From: CAYLZW01 sp964388085
GTDB taxonomy: Bacteria; Myxococcota; UBA727; CAYLZW01
Length of the DNA stretch: 6,660 bases
Direction: 5' to 3'
Assembly: GCA_964388085.1 (NCBI GenBank)
Contig: CAYLZW010000309.1
Coordinates: 1-6,660, forward strand
Shown here: one piece after another, positions 5,170-6,660 of the stretch
How the letters are laid out: each line of letters opens with the position of its first letter
Position numbering within the stretch: the stretch's first letter is position 1
The notes under the pieces: model-generated
Seen by the model: the letters and a program-made list of their open reading frames with translations, nothing else
Databases searched by the model: none
What the model was told of the DNA's origin: nothing
Position numbers and translations under genes: made by a program

Positions 5170-6048
5170 CTACACACCCATGGCGTGGTAGCCGGCGTCG
5201 ACGAACATGCACGTCCCCGTCACGTTGCGTGACAGATCGCTGCAGAGGAACAACGTCGCGTTCGCCACGTCGTCCGCCTCGATCGCCCGCCGCAGCGGAG
5301 AGCGATTGGCGGTCTCCGTCACCATCGTCGCCATATCGCCAATGGAGCGCGCCGCGCGCGACGCGTACGGGCCGGCGCTGACGAGGTTCACGCGGTGGCC
5401 CTCCTCGCCGACGAACCACGACAAAAAGCGCGCGTCACACTCGAGCGCGGCCTTCGCCGTCGCCATGCCGCCGCCGTAGAACGGCACCACGCGGTTCGAG
5501 GCGAGGTAGGTGAGCCCGACGACGGCGCCCTCTCTGCCCTTCATGAGGGGCAGGGCCGCGCGCGTGAGGGCCACGAGGGAGTAGCTCGAGATGCTCATGG
5601 CGGTCAGGTAGGCCTGCCGGCTGACGTCGATGTGCGGGTTCGCGATCTCGGGGGAGAACGCCACCGAGTGGATGACGATGTCGAGGCCCGAAGACTCGGC
5701 CTGCACGCGCTTCATGCAGCCTTCGATGGAGACGTCCTCCTCGCCGAAGCCCTTCTGCGCGCGCACCTCGTCGGGGATGTCGGCGAAGGTGTCGTAGCCG
5801 ACGTCGCAGCCGAACAGGGCCTTGGGCTTGAATTCGCCCGCTACCCCGAACGGCAGCTTGCGGCTCTCGGCGGACTTGTCGCGCGTCAGGAAGCGCTCGA
5901 CGATGCTGACCACCCGCGGGTGGCTCGCCAGCAGGACCTCGGCGCCCGCGGCCTGCAGGGCCTTGGCGATGTGCCAGCCAAAGCCGACGTCGTCGGCCAC
6001 GCCGGTGACGAGGGCGGTCTTGCCGCTCAGGTTGATCGGGACCGACAT
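5170..6048 (-). CDS. fabI: Enoyl-[acyl-carrier-protein] reductase (NADH), plant/chlamydia-like FabI
   Basis: The product is 292 residues. It carries out the last step of each fatty-acid elongation cycle in the cytoplasm, reducing trans-2-enoyl-ACP with NADH. The Rossmann fold starts with TALVTGVADDVGFGW (11-25), the FabI-type nucleotide-binding loop. The active site is Tyr181 in GLTY, Tyr191 in PFYGGG and Lys199 in ATAK. The tyrosines are ten residues apart, and eight residues separate Tyr191 from Lys199. That matches the plant/chlamydial form; E. coli FabI has seven. ESRKLPFG (61-68) and GCDVGYDTFADIPDEV (80-95) mark the insertion typical of the longer form, and the C-terminus ends VDAGYHAMGV. 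The ATG at 6048 has a near-ideal GGAGG 7 nt upstream; the frame is open beyond it but carries no homology. It is a single gene, convergent with dusB. Confidence 0.95.
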   Translation of the reverse strand: MSVPINLSGKTALVTGVADDVGFGWHIAKALQAAGAEVLLASHPRVVSIVERFLTRDKSAESRKLPFGVAGEFKPKALFGCDVGYDTFADIPDEVRAQKGFGEEDVSIEGCMKRVQAESSGLDIVIHSVAFSPEIANPHIDVSRQAYLTAMSISSYSLVALTRAALPLMKGREGAVVGLTYLASNRVVPFYGGGMATAKAALECDARFLSWFVGEEGHRVNLVSAGPYASRAARSIGDMATMVTETANRSPLRRAIEADDVANATLFLCSDLSRNVTGTCMFVDAGYHAMGV

Positions 6049-6137
6049 CCACACACCTCCACGGACACCACGTAAGGGCGCGGAGGTTGCCCGATTTCTC
6101 GCCGGGTGACCACGGTGAATCCCGACGGCCGCCAGCG

Positions 6138-6237
6138 GCGAGAACAAGAAAATCGCGCCGAGCCGCCAAGCCGCCAAGGAGGACATCTGTGTTCCCCTTG
6201 GCGGCCTGGCGGCTTGGCGCGAGACTTTGTTCTGCGC
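6138..6237. repeat. Imperfect inverted repeat of about 100 nt with CCGCCAAG units
   Basis: The core arms are 27 nt each (6153-6179 and 6196-6222) with two mismatches, around a 16-nt loop. Each arm contains tandem CCGCCAAG-like units. Outside the core and an internal loop, AGAACAA (6141-6147) pairs with TTGTTCT (6227-6233), and GCG/CGC extends the pairing after a one-base bulge. It lies between divergent fabI and the gene at 6314. There is no T-tract on either side, so it is not a simple terminator. It could be a dispersed palindromic (REP- or MITE-like) element, or a structured leader or regulatory site. I see no clear target-site duplication. Confidence 0.7.
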
Positions 6238-6313
6238 TCTCGTTCTGCAGCCTCGAATTGCAGATGTGGGAGTGGGCGGTTGTAGACTCCCCTCGAGATC
6301 GGGCCCTTCACTG

Positions 6314-6660
6314 ATGCGCTCCTACTTTTTCGTACTTCCGCTGCTCTCCCTCGTCGCCAGCGCTGCCTTCGCGCAGGGTACGGACGACGTGGAGCTTGGC
6401 CGCGTCTCCGAGCTCGACGCCGCCAGCGCCGCGCCGGAGCAGACAGCCCCGGCCGCGAGCGAAGCGGTCGCCACGACGACGAGCACGGGCGGCTGGAAGG
6501 ACGATCGCGTCGCCGAGCACGCGCCGAACCTGTACGGACAAAACGGCCTCGTGCGCGTGACGAGCGCGCGGCCGGGCAAGCACGGCTACTTCGACCTCGG
6601 GCTGCGCGCGCGCGCGTTCTACCTGCCGGACTTCATCGGCCCCGGCACCGACGAGAACGC
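6314..6660 (+). CDS. Secreted protein, probable outer-membrane beta-barrel, N-terminal part only
   Basis: The first 115 residues are visible; the gene runs off the right edge. The ATG at 6314 begins a classical Sec signal peptide: Arg2, a hydrophobic core, then SAAFA before Gln21, consistent with signal peptidase I cleavage and no lipobox. Residues 22-60 are a low-complexity stretch rich in Ala, Glu, Thr and Pro. From about 71 the pattern changes to NLYGQNGLVRVTSARPGKHG followed by FDLGLRARAFYLPDF. This alternating, aromatic-rich, strand-like pattern resembles the start of outer-membrane beta-barrel proteins of Myxococcota, by impression rather than search. No strong Shine-Dalgarno precedes the ATG, so the start rests on the signal peptide. 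A weak promoter candidate upstream is TTGCAG (6258-6263) with TAGACT (6283-6288), but its 19-bp spacing is not ideal. The only upstream neighbour is fabI, transcribed divergently. Confidence 0.75.
   Translation, partial: MRSYFFVLPLLSLVASAAFAQGTDDVELGRVSELDAASAAPEQTAPAASEAVATTTSTGGWKDDRVAEHAPNLYGQNGLVRVTSARPGKHGYFDLGLRARAFYLPDFIGPGTDEN

Noticed and set aside
5395..6075. Plus-strand open frame opposite fabI
   Set aside because: It is antisense to a complete FabI with all active-site residues and a near-ideal ribosome binding site.
6138..6237. Reading the long inverted repeat as a terminator
   Set aside because: Both flanking genes are transcribed away from it and there is no T-tract on either side.

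Overview
The window is high-GC DNA with closely packed genes, several short lipoproteins that have canonical lipoboxes, and a lipoprotein glycosidase-like gene. This points to a Gram-negative, most likely a member of the Myxococcota (deltaproteobacterial lineage). That assignment is inferred from gene content and protein style; no rRNA or other marker gene is present. I see no tRNA, rRNA, CRISPR array, insertion sequence or phage gene.

Layout, left to right. (1) A minus-strand gene for a membrane-anchored amidohydrolase (TIM-barrel metal hydrolase) runs off the left edge. (2) Divergent from it is a 42-codon plus-strand gene for a lipoprotein whose mature part is only 24 residues, rich in Gly and Asp, closed by a strong terminator. 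(3) Convergent to that is a two-gene minus-strand operon. A GH113-like TIM-barrel lipoprotein is upstream and a CPBP (CAAX-protease/Abi family) membrane protein is downstream, one base apart. (4) Divergent from the operon, across about 115 bp, is a 96-residue lipoprotein with six cysteines in its mature part, also followed by a strong terminator. (5) After a 278-bp spacer with a run of ten G comes a dusB-type tRNA-dihydrouridine synthase. (6) Convergent to it is a minus-strand fabI encoding the longer, plant/chlamydia-like enoyl-ACP reductase. The two genes are separated only by a 13-bp-stem hairpin that acts best as the fabI terminator. (7) The spacer upstream of fabI holds an imperfect inverted repeat of about 100 nt. 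(8) At the right edge a secreted, probably outer-membrane beta-barrel, protein begins and runs off the window.

Most genes here are single transcription units on alternating strands; only the GH113-like/CPBP pair looks co-transcribed. The common theme is the cell envelope: lipoproteins, a membrane protease-like protein, fatty-acid synthesis and a probable outer-membrane protein. No single pathway links them all. The points most worth a second look are the tiny lipoprotein, the glycosidase-like/CPBP pair, the long inverted repeat before fabI, and GTCGCC-type repeats that recur in both convergent spacers and in a terminator loop.
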